Part shown: positions 24,702-33,889 of the stretch, piece by piece
Layout of the letters: the number at the start of each line of letters is the position of its first letter
Position numbering within the stretch: the first letter of the stretch is position 1
From: Nocardiopsis sp. ATB16-24
Lineage (GTDB): Bacteria > Actinomycetota > Actinomycetes > Streptosporangiales > Streptosporangiaceae
DNA length: 49,592 nt
Direction of reading: 5' to 3'
Assembly (NCBI RefSeq): GCF_030271535.1
Contig: NZ_JASCXJ010000027.1
Location: 1 to 49,592 of the forward strand
Translations under genes and position numbers: made by a program
The notes under the pieces: model-generated
The model's input: the letters and a program-made list of their open reading frames with translations, nothing else
The model's database searches: none
What the model was told of the DNA's origin: nothing

Positions 24702-27700
24702 TCACCGGCGGTCACCGGCCTCCTCCAGCAGCGTTCCCTCCGAGGACAGGGGCGTGAGCCGGCTGGGGGTGATGCCCAGCAGTTCGGCCGCCAGTTCCTC
24801 GTTGCCGGCGAATCCGGCGTCGGCGTCGATGGTCTGTGTGCCGTCCCAGAGCATGAGCATCGCCGAGACGGTGTGCGCGCCCTTGTCGTGGTGCATGTCG
24901 TAGTGGGCGGCCATGGGGACGCTGTCGTAGTGGACCCACAGATCGTGCCCGGTCATGAACATGTCCAGATCGAAGGTCACCGTCAACCCCATCAACTCGG
25001 GCTTGTAGCGGTCGTCGATCCCGGCGAAGGCCTCGTCCAAGGCGACCATCCGCGGGCAGGTGGGCCTGGCGGAGGTGTACAGGGCGTTGGCGGCGGCGAA
25101 CAGGGGCAGGTGGATCGCCGCGGACTTCTCCCCGCCCGACATCTGCTCGTGCTTGTTCTTGGTGAGCCTGACCTCCTCCTGTCCGGGCACGGCCAGGCGC
25201 AACTCGAACCGGTACCAGGTGCGGTAGTCCAGTACCGCCGACAGGATCTGCTTGTAGGTGGCGCGGGGGTGGGCGGCGTGGTGCTCGCCGATCATCCTCC
25301 GTAGGACCTCGCGCAACTGCTCCAGCCCCGAGGGCCCCAGGCCGGTGGCGTCGCGTTTGGCCAACCGAGCGGCGGTGGCCTGGTGTTCGGTGAGACGGTC
25401 CGAGCGGCTCCACCGGATCCCGATCCGGGTGCCCGAGGACATGGGACGCGACCGGGTGTCCCGGTCCATGCCGGCGACCAGGTCGCGGGCCGCGCGCACG
25501 CGTTCGTGGATCTGTTGTGCGATCCCGGTGATCAGTTCGTCCTCCAGCACGCCCCGTTCCTCGTCGGCCAGGAGCGCGCCCTGCTCCTCGACGCGCGTGG
25601 AGATGGCGCGGGCGAAGGCGGAGACGGGGTTGCGTCCGGTCTCGTCGTTGACGTACACCGTGATGACGCCGCCGGCGTCCAGGTCGTGGTCGACACGGTA
25701 GCCCCCGGCGTCACCGCCCAGGGTGTCCTGAAAGACGCGCAGGGAGCCGGACATCCCGGTGGAGGCGGACTTCAGGTCGCCTTCGGTGACGGTCGACCCG
25801 GGGCCGACCGCGGCGGCGAAGGCGTCGAGCACCTCCGCGGCCTGTCCGGGCAGCACGGCGCGCACGGCCGTCCCGGGGTCCTCGGGGTCCGACACCAGGA
25901 CCTGTTCGGCGGCCCGTTCCGCGGTGGGCCACAGGTGCCGGTCGGGCCAGACGGGTCCGGTGTCCGCTCCGATGATCGCGCGCAGGTCGGCGGGGGTGAG
26001 CGCGGCGAGTTCCTCGGCCTGCGCGAACAGCAGGGCCAGGGCGTCGGTGAGCGCCCTGTGCCCGCCCGCCAGTTTCTCGTCGGCACGGATCATGGCCTCG
26101 TTGGCGGTCGAGGCCTCCTTCCGAACGCGCTGGTGCTGCGCGCGGGCCCTGTGCAGGTCCTGCCCGACCTGTTCCAACGCGGTCATGAGCTCCTGGACGG
26201 GGGCGCTGATGCCTTCCTGTTTGGCGGCCAGTTCGGCCACGGCCCTCTCGTGCTCGCGCACCCGCTCCTCGTGACGCTCCCGGTCCTGCTCCAGCCGGTC
26301 CCGCAGGCGTGCGGCGGTCTCCCTGCGGCCGTCCAGGTCCGCGGTGCGCCGTTCGGCCTCGGTACGCGCACCGTGCAGGGCACGCGCGGCCTGTAGGAAG
26401 TCATCCACGGCTCGGGCGACGGCGTCCACGGCCTCGGGCCGGACGGGCATGGCGCGTTCCTCGGCCACCGTGCGCACCTGGTGGCGGTGGGCGTCCACCT
26501 CGGCGACCGCGGCGTCCAGTTCACGTCGCCGCTCCTCGCTCTCCACCCGTGCCGACGCCAGGAGGGCGGAACGTTCGGCGACGCGGCGCACGGCCAGGTC
26601 GATGGACGTGGTCGCGGGCAGGGCTCCTCGTGCCCGGGTGAACGCCTCCAGGAGTTCGGTGGCCCGGTCGAGCTGTTCGGTGGTCTGCTCGCGTTGACGT
26701 GTGAGTGCGCCCAGGCGTGTGTCGCAGGCCTCCAGGCGTTCGCGGCGGCGCTGGGCGCGGTTGGTGGCGCCGATGAACTCGGGGGCGGCCTTGGGCCTGG
26801 CTCCCACGAGGATCCCCTGGGCGAATCGGGCCCCGATGGTGACCGTGTGCGCGCCCCTCACCGGTTCCCCGTCTCCGGTGTGGTGCGCGGAGCGGTCAAG
26901 GCGTACCGAGGCCAGGACGCGGGCGATGACGTGTTCGGGGACCAGGTCCTGGTGTTCGGGGACCAGCACGTCGGCCAGGGTCGGGCCCTGGTCGACGACG
27001 GTGGCCGGAGAGGCCAGCAGGTAGGCGTCGGCCTCACCGTCGGCGAGAGCGGCGCGAGTGGTCTCCTCGTCGGGGTGGACCCAGGCGGTGAGCAGGCCCG
27101 CGCCGTACAGGGCTCCCTCCACGGCGGCGGCCTCGGCCTCCTCGATCCCGTCGGCGAAGCGGACCAGTCGCCACAACGGGGCGCCGGGGCGGTCCCGACG
27201 CGAGGCGGTGCGCAGGTCGTCGGTGGGCGGGGCGTCGTCGCGTTCGGCGGCGATGTCCCGACGTTCACGGTGCGCGAGTTCGATCTCGGAGTCGATCCGG
27301 TCCCGCCGGGTCCGCAGGGCGTGCACGTGCGTGGAGGTGTCCAGGCGCTTGGGGTCGGTGTACTCGCCGTAGACCTCCGTCAGGGCGGGGGTCCCCGGTT
27401 CGCCGACCCCTTCCAGGGCCCGGCCCAGTGCCTCGACACAGTCGGCGTCGGCGATCGGCGCCGGACCCTGGGCCCAGTGGCCCGCCCACACGGTGAGGGC
27501 CTCGGCCGCCTCGCGCCGGGCCTCGGCCAGTTCGTCGCAGGCCTGCTCGCACTTCCTCTCGTGGTCGCCGAACCCGTCCTCGGCCCGGGACGCGGCCCGC
27601 TCGGCGATGCCGCGCGCGTTCTCGGCCCGGGCCAGGCCGTCCAGGCGCTCGCGTACCGCGGCCACGTCGTCGTGACGCGCGGTCGCGCGTGCCTGGGCCG

Positions 27701-28958
27701 TCCGGGGCAGGTCCTCGCCCGTGTCGAGCGGTCCCTCCCCATCGTGGACGAGTCCGGCCTGTTCACCGCTGCGGTCCAGCTCCGCGGCCAGCTCCTCCAT
27801 GCGCGCCCGCGCGTGTTCGAGGTCGGCGGCGACCTGGTCGGCCTCCCGTTCCAGGGCGACGATCTCCCCGGCCTGCTCGTCCAGCCGCTCCCGCTGTTCG
27901 GTCAGGACGCGGGCGGTCTCGGCGTTGTGGGCGCGTTCGATCTCCAGGGCGGCGTGGCTGCGGAAGGCCTCGTGCGCCTCCAGTCCGCTCTTACGCGCCA
28001 CCAGGCGTTGGATCCGCGCGTCCAACGCCTCGGCCTCCTTGGTGGCCTCGGCGTGCGCCAGGACGGCCTGTTCGCGGGTGCGGCGGGCCTCCGTGATGGC
28101 GCGGGCCTGTTCCGCCGCCTGGTCGGCGGCGGTGCGCACGCGGGACAGGCGGTGGCGGGCGTGGACGGTGAGATAGGAGGCGTACTCCTCCAGGAAGGTC
28201 GTGGTCGCGGTGTGCGCGGCGGCGGCCTGGTCGAAGCGGCGCTGCACGGCCGCCAGGTTGGTGAAGTCGCGGGCGGCCTGGTCGAGGAGTTCCTCGTCCA
28301 GAGGGCTCAGTCCACTGGTGAGGGTCTCGGAGACCTTCTCGGGGTCCAGGTCCTTGGCCAGGAGGGGGCGGCGCAACGCCAGCAGGAGATCGAGCAGTTG
28401 GACGTAGCGCTCCCCCAGCCCGAACAGGCGGGCGTCGACCGCGCGCCGGTAGTCGGCGGCGGTGGAATGGTGGGCGTCCTCGCCCAGGGCCTCCTTGAGC
28501 CGGCGCTCGGTGAGCGGACGGCCGTCGGCCGCCAGCAGGCCGAAGTCCACACCCAGGCGTCGGTCGGTGACGAAGAAGGAGGGGACGACGCCGTCGCGGT
28601 GGCGGTGCGCGCGCAGTCCGATGACGAGGGTGACCGTCTCCACGTTCCCCGGCCCTCGTTCCGATCCGGACGCGGGACGGGCGAACTCCATCCACACGTA
28701 TCCGTACTCGGTGTCCTGGCCCCGGTAGAGGAGGTTGGACTTCATGGTGCGGTTCTGGCCGCTGAAGGGGTCCAGCCGGCGGGCGTCGGTGTACCCGTCG
28801 AGGATGAACGGGAAGAGCACCTCCAGGGCCTTGGTCTTGCCCGAGCCGTTGTGTCCACGCAGCACCAGACGCCCGTCGGCGAACACGAACTCCTCGTCGA
28901 CGTAGTCCCAGATGTTGATCACGCCTGCTCGGCTGGGCCGGAATCGGTCCCTGGACAT
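24702..28958 (-). CDS. jetC: Wadjet type II SMC-like ATPase JetC (TIGR02680 family)
   Basis: Very long cytoplasmic protein (1418 residues) of the SbcC/MukB-like class. Walker A is GHNGSGKT at residues 35-42, right after the family start MSRDRFRPSRAGVINIWDYVDEE. Long charged coiled-coil arms fill roughly residues 270-550 and 800-1080. Near the C-terminus come the signature EQMSGGEKSAA (about 1272) and Walker B MVALDEAFAGIDDR (about 1304), so the ATPase looks intact. In Wadjet systems JetABC forms a loop-extruding condensin-like motor that detects circular plasmids and hands them to the nuclease JetD. The start ATG overlaps the jetB stop (TGATG). No jetD follows: the next gene is a convergent SDR gene. 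Confidence 0.93.
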   Translation of the reverse strand: MSRDRFRPSRAGVINIWDYVDEEFVFADGRLVLRGHNGSGKTKALEVLFPFILDGYTDARRLDPFSGQNRTMKSNLLYRGQDTEYGYVWMEFARPASGSERGPGNVETVTLVIGLRAHRHRDGVVPSFFVTDRRLGVDFGLLAADGRPLTERRLKEALGEDAHHSTAADYRRAVDARLFGLGERYVQLLDLLLALRRPLLAKDLDPEKVSETLTSGLSPLDEELLDQAARDFTNLAAVQRRFDQAAAAHTATTTFLEEYASYLTVHARHRLSRVRTAADQAAEQARAITEARRTREQAVLAHAEATKEAEALDARIQRLVARKSGLEAHEAFRSHAALEIERAHNAETARVLTEQRERLDEQAGEIVALEREADQVAADLEHARARMEELAAELDRSGEQAGLVHDGEGPLDTGEDLPRTAQARATARHDDVAAVRERLDGLARAENARGIAERAASRAEDGFGDHERKCEQACDELAEARREAAEALTVWAGHWAQGPAPIADADCVEALGRALEGVGEPGTPALTEVYGEYTDPKRLDTSTHVHALRTRRDRIDSEIELAHRERRDIAAERDDAPPTDDLRTASRRDRPGAPLWRLVRFADGIEEAEAAAVEGALYGAGLLTAWVHPDEETTRAALADGEADAYLLASPATVVDQGPTLADVLVPEHQDLVPEHVIARVLASVRLDRSAHHTGDGEPVRGAHTVTIGARFAQGILVGARPKAAPEFIGATNRAQRRRERLEACDTRLGALTRQREQTTEQLDRATELLEAFTRARGALPATTSIDLAVRRVAERSALLASARVESEERRRELDAAVAEVDAHRHQVRTVAEERAMPVRPEAVDAVARAVDDFLQAARALHGARTEAERRTADLDGRRETAARLRDRLEQDRERHEERVREHERAVAELAAKQEGISAPVQELMTALEQVGQDLHRARAQHQRVRKEASTANEAMIRADEKLAGGHRALTDALALLFAQAEELAALTPADLRAIIGADTGPVWPDRHLWPTAERAAEQVLVSDPEDPGTAVRAVLPGQAAEVLDAFAAAVGPGSTVTEGDLKSASTGMSGSLRVFQDTLGGDAGGYRVDHDLDAGGVITVYVNDETGRNPVSAFARAISTRVEEQGALLADEERGVLEDELITGIAQQIHERVRAARDLVAGMDRDTRSRPMSSGTRIGIRWSRSDRLTEHQATAARLAKRDATGLGPSGLEQLREVLRRMIGEHHAAHPRATYKQILSAVLDYRTWYRFELRLAVPGQEEVRLTKNKHEQMSGGEKSAAIHLPLFAAANALYTSARPTCPRMVALDEAFAGIDDRYKPELMGLTVTFDLDMFMTGHDLWVHYDSVPMAAHYDMHHDKGAHTVSAMLMLWDGTQTIDADAGFAGNEELAAELLGITPSRLTPLSSEGTLLEEAGDRR

Positions 28959-30391
28959 CAGTTTCCCTTCGAGGGGGCGGGGGCGGCTGTGGTGGCGGGG
29001 GCGGAGGGCCGCCCTTCGGCGGCCGGTGCGGACTCCTCCAGTCCCAGGGGCAACTGCCCGTCGTCGGCGCGTTCGGGTAGGGCGCCCTGGAGGTTGCGGT
29101 AGCGCAGGGCGGCGGGGAGGACGAGCGCGCCGCCGGGGACCGGGCGGATCAGGGAGAGCTCGGCGAGCAGGTCCAGTGCGGCGTCCAGCAGGCCGTAGGG
29201 GTCCTGTTGCCAGGCGCCGCCGAAGGAGGAGGCGCCGAACTCGGCGAAGAGCTCGTGGATCATGCCCTCCCACCGGGCTCGCTCCACCAGGGGCGCCTCG
29301 GGCGGCGTGGGACTCTCCCCGCCTCGCACGGGTGTCTCCACGGCCTGGACGAGTGCGTCCACGACCCCCTCGCGGGGCAGGCCCGCGTCCACGCTGCGCA
29401 CGAGTGCGGCCTGGTCGGCGGCGCGGGTGGGGACGGGCAGGAAGGTCAGCGCGGCCAGGGAGGTCTCCAACAGGTCGGCCGTCTTGGCCAGCAGCAGTCC
29501 CGCGGTGCGGTTGACCGCTCCTCCCCTGCCGGGGAAGGGCCGGTCGGTGAAGGTGCCCGCGGGGTCGGCCAACAGCACGCCCTCGGCCCTGCGTTCGACC
29601 TTGAGCCCGGTGGCGCGGGTCAGGTCCTCGATCACCCTCCGGTCGCGCAGGACGGCGGCGACCTCGGGTTCGACGTCGCCGTAGTAGACCACCGGCTGTT
29701 CCACCAGCAGACGCCTGGCCCGGCGGGCCACCTGCTCGCGCGGGGAGGCGTCGGTGAGGGGGTCGGCGAGCAGTCCGGCGACGCTGTCCAGGTGCTGGAC
29801 CGGCCGGGCGGGGCGGAAGAGCACCTCGCACACCTCGTGGTCGATGTCGAACAGGGCGTCCCCCTGTCCTCCCCCCGAGGCCCATGCCTCCAGGGAGCCG
29901 TCCGACAGGTGCAGGGCGCCACGGTCCAGCAACCAGTGGGCGACGTCGACCAGCGCCGCTTTGTGCGCGCCGTCGGTGGGGTCGTAGCCCAGCCCCTCGA
30001 TCGCGTTGGCCATGGGGACGAGACGGTCGACCAGGTCGGCGAGGCTGATCTCGATCTGTGAGCGCTGGAAGGCGGCCGGCAGCAGGCACAGGTAGGCGAG
30101 TCTGCGCCGGTCGAAGGGTCGGCCCCTGCGCGCGAAGATCTGACGCTGGGTGGGGTCCAGGATGTCGAGTTCGCGGACCAGACGCACGTGGTCGGTGGTG
30201 GCGATCAGCGTGTGGCCGAAGAGCCGTTCCAGGTCGTTGGCCAACTCGTCGGCCCATTCCAGTACCTGTCGCAGCACGCCGGCGCGCGGGCGTGTGGCGG
30301 TGATGAGGTCACAGGTCAGCACCCGGCGCATGGCCTGCTGGTAGGAGCCCAGGTCGGCGGGGGCGATCGTGCGGGCGAAGAGTCGCGGCAT
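28958..30391 (-). CDS. jetB: Wadjet type II subunit JetB (TIGR02678/DUF2398 family)
   Basis: Product of 477 residues, soluble. The start MPRLFARTIAPADLGSYQQAMRRVLTCDLITATRP and the segment ELDILDPTQRQIFARRGRPFDRRRLAYLCLLPAAFQRSQIEISLADLVDRL are characteristic of the DUF2398 family, the MukE/kite-like winged-helix partner of the SMC-like JetC. It should bind JetA and the JetC heads. The C-terminus is Ala/Pro-rich and disordered. Its ATG overlaps the jetA stop and its stop overlaps the jetC start, each as TGATG, so the three subunits are made by coupled translation. Function follows from family and gene order. Confidence 0.9.
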   Translation of the reverse strand: MPRLFARTIAPADLGSYQQAMRRVLTCDLITATRPRAGVLRQVLEWADELANDLERLFGHTLIATTDHVRLVRELDILDPTQRQIFARRGRPFDRRRLAYLCLLPAAFQRSQIEISLADLVDRLVPMANAIEGLGYDPTDGAHKAALVDVAHWLLDRGALHLSDGSLEAWASGGGQGDALFDIDHEVCEVLFRPARPVQHLDSVAGLLADPLTDASPREQVARRARRLLVEQPVVYYGDVEPEVAAVLRDRRVIEDLTRATGLKVERRAEGVLLADPAGTFTDRPFPGRGGAVNRTAGLLLAKTADLLETSLAALTFLPVPTRAADQAALVRSVDAGLPREGVVDALVQAVETPVRGGESPTPPEAPLVERARWEGMIHELFAEFGASSFGGAWQQDPYGLLDAALDLLAELSLIRPVPGGALVLPAALRYRNLQGALPERADDGQLPLGLEESAPAAEGRPSAPATTAAPAPSKGN

Positions 30392-31920
30392 CAGGGGTTC
30401 TTCGTTCGGGGTCGGTGACCGCTGACCTCCAGGCGCAGGCCCGGCAGGTGGAGACGGCCGTGGCTGGTACGGACGGTGCTGCCCGCGGGGTCGGGGACCA
30501 GACGGACCATGGTGCCGTCGCCCGTGGCGGAGGCCGAGGACAGGCGTCCGGCGACGACGGTACGGCCCTCCAGGGCACGGGTGACCAGGCGCAGCAGGAC
30601 GCGGGTGTCGGCCTCGTCCAGGACGCGGCCGTGGGCGCCTTGGTCGATGAGACGATCCGCGGCCCGGCGTTCGGCCGCCCGGTCCGCGGCCTGGGCCCCG
30701 CGCAGGCGCGCCTGCGCGCCGGGGTTGCGCCGCACCGGCCTGGGCACCCCCGCGGTGGGCGTGCTCCCGCTGCGGAACAGGGTGACCGACACCTCCACCC
30801 CCGGGGCGTCCCACCAGGTCATGGTCGGCGAGATCTGTTCGTCGTCATCGTGGGCCGCGCCCAGGTGACGGGCGGAGCGCACGTTGAAGGCGGCGCCCAT
30901 CAACGCGTGCGCGGCGCCGTCGTCGGGTGTGTCGAACACCCAGGCGGCCAGGTGCCGCAGTTGGGTGGAGCGGTTGATGCCCCCGCGTTGGGCCTCGGTG
31001 ATCTGGCGCAGCAGCGCGATGACCCCCGAGACGGCCGAGCGGGTGGCGGCGTGCAGTTCGGCGGCGCGGGTGGGGACGGCGTCGTCGGAGACGAACCAGG
31101 CGCGCAGGGCCTGCCAGCGGCGGCGCCAGTCCGCCAGGCGTTCCTCACGGCCCATGAACAGACGTTCGTCGCTCTCGCAGGCGCGGGAGAGCAGTGTGGC
31201 CAGTCCGGTCTCCTCCACCTCGCGCACGGCCCGGTCCAGGCGGGGCAGGTAGCGGTCGAGTTCGGCCATGAAGTCGCTCATGTGCACCAGCAGAGCGTTC
31301 TTGTGCCGCAGGAACACGTCCGGTGAGGCGTCGGTGGAGCGCAGGATCTCACCGAGGGTGACGTGGAACTGGGCGGAGCGGCGCCCCATGTCCTCCATGA
31401 CCGAGTCCAGGCGCGAGAGCCGACGGTAGACCTGTTCGTCCCGTCCCGTGCGGTTGGCCTCGGCCAGCGCCCGCAGGTCGTCCAGGACCTCGGAGAAGAC
31501 CAGACGGGAGAGGTTGACGTCCTCGATGCGGGCGCCCAGCAGGTTCTCGACCGCCTGGTAGGCCCAGTAGCCGAGTTCGCTGAACTGGTACACCGACTGG
31601 CGGTTGCGGTAGCGAGCGAGGTTCCCCGCCCGTGAGGCGTCGTCGAAGCGGTGCACGACGCGGTCGGCGTGGAGTTCGTCCAGACGGTCACGCAGACCCC
31701 GGCCGACGACGGGCGCCTCGGGATGGGCCGTGGCGAGCTCGCGTAGTGCGGCGGCGACGTCGTCGGGGGCGACCTGGACCTGGTGGACCTCGCGCAACCG
31801 GTCCATGGCCCGCAGGATCCACAGGTAGGTGACGTGGTCGTCGCGCCTGGTGAAGTTGAACAGCCGGAAGCGGTCGCTGACCGCCGGGGAGTCCATGTCC
31901 AGGGCTCTGCGTTCGACCAC
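30391..31920 (-). CDS. jetA: Wadjet type II subunit JetA (TIGR02677/DUF2397 family)
   Basis: Product of about 509 residues, the kleisin-like (MukF-type) subunit expected to bridge the JetC heads and dimerise the complex. Family features: RFRLFNFTRRDDHVTYLWILRAMDRLREVHQVQV at the N-terminus, a winged helix (YQFSELGYWAYQAVENLL), a long helical middle, and the late TWWDAPGVEVSVTLFRSGSTPTAGVPRPVRRN. I chose GTG at 31920, with GGAAGG at 8 bases, over the ATG at 31896, which lacks a good ribosome site; the difference is eight residues. It is first in the operon; a perfect 28-bp palindrome lies 35 bases upstream. Confidence 0.9.
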   Translation of the reverse strand: MVERRALDMDSPAVSDRFRLFNFTRRDDHVTYLWILRAMDRLREVHQVQVAPDDVAAALRELATAHPEAPVVGRGLRDRLDELHADRVVHRFDDASRAGNLARYRNRQSVYQFSELGYWAYQAVENLLGARIEDVNLSRLVFSEVLDDLRALAEANRTGRDEQVYRRLSRLDSVMEDMGRRSAQFHVTLGEILRSTDASPDVFLRHKNALLVHMSDFMAELDRYLPRLDRAVREVEETGLATLLSRACESDERLFMGREERLADWRRRWQALRAWFVSDDAVPTRAAELHAATRSAVSGVIALLRQITEAQRGGINRSTQLRHLAAWVFDTPDDGAAHALMGAAFNVRSARHLGAAHDDDEQISPTMTWWDAPGVEVSVTLFRSGSTPTAGVPRPVRRNPGAQARLRGAQAADRAAERRAADRLIDQGAHGRVLDEADTRVLLRLVTRALEGRTVVAGRLSSASATGDGTMVRLVPDPAGSTVRTSHGRLHLPGLRLEVSGHRPRTKNP

Positions 31921-31954
31921 GGGCCGACCCTTCCGGTTGTGCTGTACGCGTGCT

Positions 31955-31982
31955 GTGGCGGGCGCCGCGCGGCGCCCGCCAC
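31955..31982. promoter_or_regulatory. Perfect 28-bp palindrome upstream of jetA
   Basis: The sequence reads identically on both strands for 28 bases (half-site GTGGCGGGCGCCGC) with no spacer. It lies 35 bases upstream of the jetA start, where the -35 region or early leader is expected, so it could be an operator for a dimeric repressor. In RNA it would be a hairpin acting as terminator or attenuator of transcription from the right. Confidence 0.5.
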
Positions 31983-32157
31983 GGCGGACACCACAGGTGA
32001 CCGCAAGGACGTCACACCCGTTCTTCCCGGGCCCGCTCCGGGACGGACGCGCCTGGCACCGACGTACGTTCACTGGTTCCGCCGGGGCCGACCGTGCCGG
32101 TCCGCGGCCGACGCGCCGCCGACGACATCCTGCCACCGTGGGCGGCTCGGAACGAAC

Positions 32158-32871
32158 TCAACCGCCCGAACCGATCTGGTCCACCGCCTCGTCGATGCGC
32201 TCGGCCATCTCGATGTCCCTGGTGGTCACCGCGTCCACGCCGGTCGTGCGCACGGTGAAGGCCACTCCGGTGTCGGTGAGGTGGTGCTCGAAGGAGTGAC
32301 CGAGCCGGCGCGCGGCGCGCTCGGCCTGGTTCACCAGTGGCGTGATCCGTTCCCTCGGCAACTCCACCTCCCTGGTCAGACCAGCGGTGTCGCCCTCCCA
32401 GGAGGTGAGTCGTTCCAAGGCGCGTTCCAACGTCGCCTGGTCGAGTCTGCTCGGTGCGTCCGTCTGCCCGGTGTCGCCGCGTCCGCGTGTTCCCTCGGGG
32501 TCGCGGGCCCAGCGGGCGAGTTCCTCGGGCAGCTGGTCGGCGAGTTCGTCGGCGAGCGCCGGTTCGCCGAGCCTGATCCCCGCGAGCACGGCTCCCATCA
32601 GCCGCACCCCCTTCTCCGGCGGGCAGCCGACGATCTCCGCGACGTTGACGGCCATCGCTCCGGAGGTGTCCGGTGCGGGTTCCCCTCGCTGCCGCGGGAT
32701 GTGGTCGCGCAGCGCGGCGGGCATCTGCTCGCGCAGGTACTCGCGTGTGTCGGGGTCGGTGTGCCGGGCCAGTTCACCGGTCACGGCCTCCAACGCCCGG
32801 CGGGCCTCGTCGTCGTCGACCGCGTTCCCCTCCTGGATCACATGGTGCAGGAGTTCCTGGTAGGTGATCAT
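32158..32871 (-). CDS. DUF2267 domain fused to a pterin-4a-carbinolamine dehydratase-like domain
   Basis: Product of 237 residues. Residues 1-130 are DUF2267-like (MITYQELLHHVIQEGNAVDDDEARRALEAVTGELARHTDPDTREYLREQMPAALRD). Residues 140-237 resemble pterin-4a-carbinolamine dehydratase: RLTSWEGDTAGLTREVELPRERITPLVNQAERAARRLGHSFEHHL, then VAFTVRTTGVDAVTTRDIEMAERID. The usual HHP catalytic triplet is replaced (GHSFEHHL), so activity is doubtful and the domain may be a binding module. The ATG at 32871 follows a G-rich ribosome site. It lies on the same strand upstream of the jet operon, 238 bases away, with the palindrome between, so it is probably a separate unit. Confidence 0.8.
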   Translation of the reverse strand: MITYQELLHHVIQEGNAVDDDEARRALEAVTGELARHTDPDTREYLREQMPAALRDHIPRQRGEPAPDTSGAMAVNVAEIVGCPPEKGVRLMGAVLAGIRLGEPALADELADQLPEELARWARDPEGTRGRGDTGQTDAPSRLDQATLERALERLTSWEGDTAGLTREVELPRERITPLVNQAERAARRLGHSFEHHLTDTGVAFTVRTTGVDAVTTRDIEMAERIDEAVDQIGSGG

Positions 32872-33063
32872 CGTCCCCCCTCGTGTGGGCGGGGCCGTGC
32901 CCGCCCCGCCCGCCTTCCGCTCTCCCCCTGACCTGCGAACACCGCGCCAAACTCCCCACGGACGCCGGTACCCGGGGCCGGATGCCGTCGGCCCCCTCCG
33001 GAAGGGGTGAGCGCCCCCCAGTAGGGTTACCGCGTACTTCAGCCGACACGGAAAGGCGGCGGG

Positions 33064-33882
33064 ATGGGCCTGTTCGCCATCAGCGACCTGCACGTCCGGC
33101 ACGGTGACAACCGAGCCTTCACCGAAGCCCTGCGACCGGAGTCGGAGGAGGACTGGCTCCTGGTGGCGGGTGACGTCGCCGAGACCACCACCGACATCCT
33201 CTGGGCGATGCGGTTGCTGGCCGAGCGATTCTCCACCGTGGTCTGGGTCCCGGGCAACCACGACCTGTGGACCGTCCCCTCCGACCCGGTGCCGTTGCGC
33301 GGGCAGGAACGCTACGACCATCTGGTGGGAGCCCTGCGCGAACTAGGGGTGCACACCCCAGAGGACCCCTACCCCGTCTGGGAGGGACCCGGAGGCCCGG
33401 TCACGGTCGCCCCGCTGTTCGTCCTGTACGACCACACCTTCCGGCCGGCGGGGACCCGGACCAAGGCCGAGGCCCTGGCCGTCGCCCACGCGGCGGGGGT
33501 GGTGTGCACCGACGAGTACCTGCTCCACCCCGACCCCCATCCCGGACGTGACGCCTGGTGCCGCGCCCGGCTGGAGTACACGCGCGGGAGGTTGGACGCG
33601 CTGGGGCCGGACGTGCGCACCGTGCTGGTCAACCACTTTCCGCTGGTGCGCGAACCCACCCGGATCCTCCACCACCCCGAGTTCGCCCAATGGTGCGGGA
33701 CCGAGGCCACCGCCGACTGGCACGTGCGCTACCGGGCCCGCGCGGTGGTCTACGGTCACCTGCACATTCCGCGCACGATCATGGTCGACGGCGTGCCCCA
33801 CGTGGAGGTCTCCCTGGGCTATCCCCGGGAGTGGGGTGCGCGCCCGCATCCGCCCCAGGGACCGCGCCGCGTTCTGCCCTGA
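33064..33882 (+). CDS. Calcineurin-like metallophosphoesterase
   Basis: Cytoplasmic protein of 272 residues with all five metallophosphoesterase motifs: ISDLHV (D-x-H), LVAGDVAE (GD), VPGNHDLW (GNHD), VNHFP (NH) and YGHLHIPR (GHxH). These build a two-metal site that hydrolyses phosphomono- or diesters. There is no signal peptide. The natural substrate is not evident; nucleotidase-like or cyclic nucleotide phosphodiesterase roles are both possible for this short actinobacterial form. The ATG at 33064 follows GGAAAGGCGG. It is divergent from the DUF2267 gene and convergent with idi, whose stop lies only 8 bases from its own. Confidence 0.9.
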   Translation: MGLFAISDLHVRHGDNRAFTEALRPESEEDWLLVAGDVAETTTDILWAMRLLAERFSTVVWVPGNHDLWTVPSDPVPLRGQERYDHLVGALRELGVHTPEDPYPVWEGPGGPVTVAPLFVLYDHTFRPAGTRTKAEALAVAHAAGVVCTDEYLLHPDPHPGRDAWCRARLEYTRGRLDALGPDVRTVLVNHFPLVREPTRILHHPEFAQWCGTEATADWHVRYRARAVVYGHLHIPRTIMVDGVPHVEVSLGYPREWGARPHPPQGPRRVLP

Positions 33883-33889
33883 GCGCGCC

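Noticed and set aside
24702..30257. A single 1851-residue open frame covering jetC and more
   Set aside because: The first 433 residues are Arg/Pro-rich out-of-frame translation of jetB; the family start MSRDRFRPSRAG with TGATG overlap at 28958 marks the true jetC start.
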